Source: Acidiferrobacter sp.
Lineage (GTDB): Bacteria > Pseudomonadota > Gammaproteobacteria > Arenicellales > UBA868
Length of the DNA stretch: 15,999 nucleotides
Direction of reading: 5' to 3'
Assembly: GCA_002694065.1 (NCBI GenBank)
Contig: NZKZ01000086.1
Span: forward strand, 1-15,999
In this document: piece after piece, positions 14,525-15,999 of the stretch
Layout of the letters: every line of letters starts with the position of its first letter
Position numbering within the stretch: the first letter of the stretch is position 1
Program-made: the position numbers and the translations under genes
Notes under the pieces: generated by a model
Told to the model about the DNA's origin: nothing
The model's database searches: none
What the model saw: only the letters and a program-made list of their open reading frames with translations

Positions 14525-14833
14525 TCAGGCGGTGACTTCTCCAATCAGCATCTCAGGCTGGACATTGGTGAAGTTGGGAATATCCTCAATGGCAGGGCCC
14601 ATCTTTGGCATCGCAGCATCCATGGCAGCCTGATCAGCAAAGAGAATTGTCGCAATAGCGTGATAGGCCGGGGGTGTGTTGGGGCCACCCGCATTACCTT
14701 TGGTTACGACGCGGCTTTGAATATGCTCACCCGCACAGTTATCAACAATCTCGAAGTGCTTGTTGGCATAGTAATCATGGTCAAAATGCGTGTTTTCCCC
14801 GACAGGATAAAGAACTTGAAGTGAGACTGGCAT
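14525..14833 (-). CDS. EthD-like dimeric alpha-beta barrel protein
   Basis: This small cytoplasmic protein of 102 residues is of the EthD family (ferredoxin-like, usually dimeric). Family marks are VLYPVGENTHFDHDYYANKH at about 8-27, with FDxxYY...H, a central YHAIATILFADQ, and a C-terminal NVQPEMLIGEV. The founder EthD is required for ethyl tert-butyl ether breakdown beside a P450. Other members sit with oxygenases and polyketide enzymes, but a precise reaction is seldom known. The ATG at 14833 has an ideal Shine-Dalgarno AAGGAG (complement of 14839-14844) with a 5-nt spacer. It is divergent from the Rieske oxygenase gene across 165 bp. Confidence 0.85.
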   Translation of the reverse strand: MPVSLQVLYPVGENTHFDHDYYANKHFEIVDNCAGEHIQSRVVTKGNAGGPNTPPAYHAIATILFADQAAMDAAMPKMGPAIEDIPNFTNVQPEMLIGEVTA

Positions 14834-14998
14834 GGATTCTCCTTGAGCTTAGATAGGGTGAGTGGATCACTCGCAACAAGTGTATCAGGTCTAATCCCCT
14901 TGGCAGGCAAATCCTGAAAAGAGCATAGCACCAGCAATCGGTTTGAATTAGTCTATTGAGGCTGCTGGGAGACACTTTCAGAAACCTGGTGTTCGTTC
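14834..14998. promoter_or_regulatory. Divergent control region between EthD-like and Rieske genes
   Basis: This 165-bp region must hold promoters for both directions. I find no hexamer pair close to consensus. A short inverted repeat, GAGTG (14860-14864) and CACTC (14868-14872) with a 3-nt spacer, lies just upstream of the EthD-like Shine-Dalgarno and might be an operator. No regulator gene is next to it inside the window. Confidence 0.3.
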
Positions 14999-15999
14999 AT
15001 GACAAATTCAATTGAAGAGATACTTTCGGCCCTCAAGAGTTGTGCACACAAGGGGTATGAAGAGGCTCGGTCCATGCCGCCGGCTTTTTATACCGCGCCA
15101 GAATTTTGTGAATTTGAGAAGAGCACGCTTTTTCGCGAGCAATGGATTTGCCTTGGGCGTGTAGACCAGATTCCAGAGCGTGGTGATTACTTTACGGTTG
15201 ATCTTGTCGGTGAGCCGCTGATTGTCGTTCGGGGGCAGGATGGGCAGATCAGGATTCTTGCAAACGTTTGCCGACATCGAGGTTCCCTGATCGCTGAGGG
15301 CGCGGGAAAGGCAAGAAATTTTGTTTGTCCTTACCACGCCTGGTCCTACGATATCGACGGCCATCTGATAAGAGCACCGCTTATTCCCGAGCGACCTGAC
15401 TTTGATTTAAAAAGCTGTCAACTTCCGCGCTTTGCCTGCGAAATCTGGGGCGGCTTCATTTACGTCAACCTCAGTAATGAAGCCCCCCCTCTTGCGCCTC
15501 AACTCGAGGGCTTGAGTGCTTTGCTTACCCACTACCACATGGATGAAATGGTCGAGTTGCACGGGGAGGAGAGTGTTTGGGAGACGAACTGGAAGTGTCT
15601 CGTTGAAAATTTCATGGAGGGTTACCATCTTTCGAGCGTTCACCAGAAGACGCTGCACGCTATCACGCCCACTCGACTTTGCCGTCACTTCCCGCCGGGC
15701 GAAGGCTACTTTGGATATTTCTCAAACTTCCCGGAGGACCTCCCGCAACGGGGCGCTTATCATCCCGACCTCACTGCAGAAGAAAGGCAGCGATCCGTGA
15801 TGTTTGCTGTGCCGCCGGGGCATGTTGGGAGCGTCACTGGCCACATCGTGACTTATCTATACCTGCAGCCTGCTACCGCAGACACGGTCAAGGTTAAAAG
15901 GGGGATTGCTTTTCTTGACCAAGACATTGCGCAAGAGGAGCGTCGGGCTGCCGCGGATCTCTTCGAACGGACCATGGCTGAGGACATGCACCAGCTGGC
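14999..15999 (+). CDS. Rieske non-heme iron oxygenase, alpha subunit (partial, cut by right edge)
   Basis: This is a ring-hydroxylating-type or demethylating oxygenase that would activate O2 using electrons from a separate reductase. 333 residues are visible. The Rieske 2Fe-2S ligands are CRH near 91-93 and CPYH near 110-113 (Cys 91, His 93, Cys 110, His 113). The catalytic domain has NWKCLVENFMEGYH near 197-210 and His 215, giving the two His ligands of the mononuclear iron (His 210, His 215). The third ligand, an Asp, would lie beyond the window. The residue bridging Rieske and iron centres appears to be Glu 207 rather than the Asp of naphthalene-type dioxygenases. This resembles quaternary-amine oxygenases such as the carnitine enzyme CntA. 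The start ATG at 14999 has only a weak Shine-Dalgarno. The substrate is unknown. Confidence 0.92.
   Translation, partial: MTNSIEEILSALKSCAHKGYEEARSMPPAFYTAPEFCEFEKSTLFREQWICLGRVDQIPERGDYFTVDLVGEPLIVVRGQDGQIRILANVCRHRGSLIAEGAGKARNFVCPYHAWSYDIDGHLIRAPLIPERPDFDLKSCQLPRFACEIWGGFIYVNLSNEAPPLAPQLEGLSALLTHYHMDEMVELHGEESVWETNWKCLVENFMEGYHLSSVHQKTLHAITPTRLCRHFPPGEGYFGYFSNFPEDLPQRGAYHPDLTAEERQRSVMFAVPPGHVGSVTGHIVTYLYLQPATADTVKVKRGIAFLDQDIAQEERRAAADLFERTMAEDMHQL

Noticed and set aside
1..15999. CRISPR arrays, tRNA or rRNA genes, insertion sequences, toxin-antitoxin pairs
   Set aside because: I looked for regularly spaced repeats, cloverleaf-like segments, transposase motifs and paired small ORFs, and found none that hold up by eye.

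Overview
The window reads as a chromosomal segment of a Gram-negative proteobacterium. It encodes periplasmic binding-protein transport, an RND pump with its periplasmic adaptor, and exported proteins with Sec signal peptides. The set of a CIA30 protein, a DCC (DUF393) protein, a chalcone-isomerase-like secreted protein and a Trp-rich TIGR02450 protein, at a GC content I judge by eye to be in the mid-50s percent, is most familiar to me from marine Gammaproteobacteria. That taxonomic guess is inference. I see no tRNA, rRNA, CRISPR array, transposase or phage gene.

Layout. (1) Positions 2-100 hold the 3' end of an unknown plus-strand gene that converges on, and overlaps by 4 bp, the next operon. 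(2) Positions 5454-97 (minus) hold a complete Opp/Dpp-type peptide ABC importer in the order binding protein, two permeases, two ATPases. The permease and ATPase genes overlap by 4-8 bp. The binding-protein gene has a near-consensus sigma70 promoter, a 5'-terminal hairpin and a strong Shine-Dalgarno. It is separated from the permeases by two strong hairpins. (3) Positions 9971-5685 (minus) hold a membrane-fusion protein and an RND efflux pump of the HAE1 type. No outer-membrane channel or regulator gene is nearby. (4) Position 10499 down to 10101 (minus) is an NTF2/SnoaL-fold protein. It is divergent from (5), a plus-strand trio at 10618-12124: secreted CIA30-domain protein, DCC/DUF393 CxxC protein, secreted chalcone-isomerase-like protein. 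(6) Positions 12125-12698 are sparsely coding, with one or two short minus-strand ORFs, followed by a plus-strand TIGR02450 protein. (7) Positions 14833-12968 (minus) hold an EthD-like protein, an unlisted 25-residue single-TM microprotein, a SAM methyltransferase and a cupin. (8) From 14999 (plus) to the window edge runs a Rieske non-heme iron oxygenase alpha subunit, cut off at the right end.

The left two thirds are well-understood transport modules. The right third is more unusual: small enzymes and accessory proteins of poorly known function packed around a Rieske oxygenase and a CIA30-DCC-CHI-like cluster. I do not see a convincing entirely new system. The candidates most worth testing are the CIA30-DCC-CHI-like cluster, the microprotein, the twin intercistronic hairpins in the peptide operon and the EthD/Rieske divergent locus.
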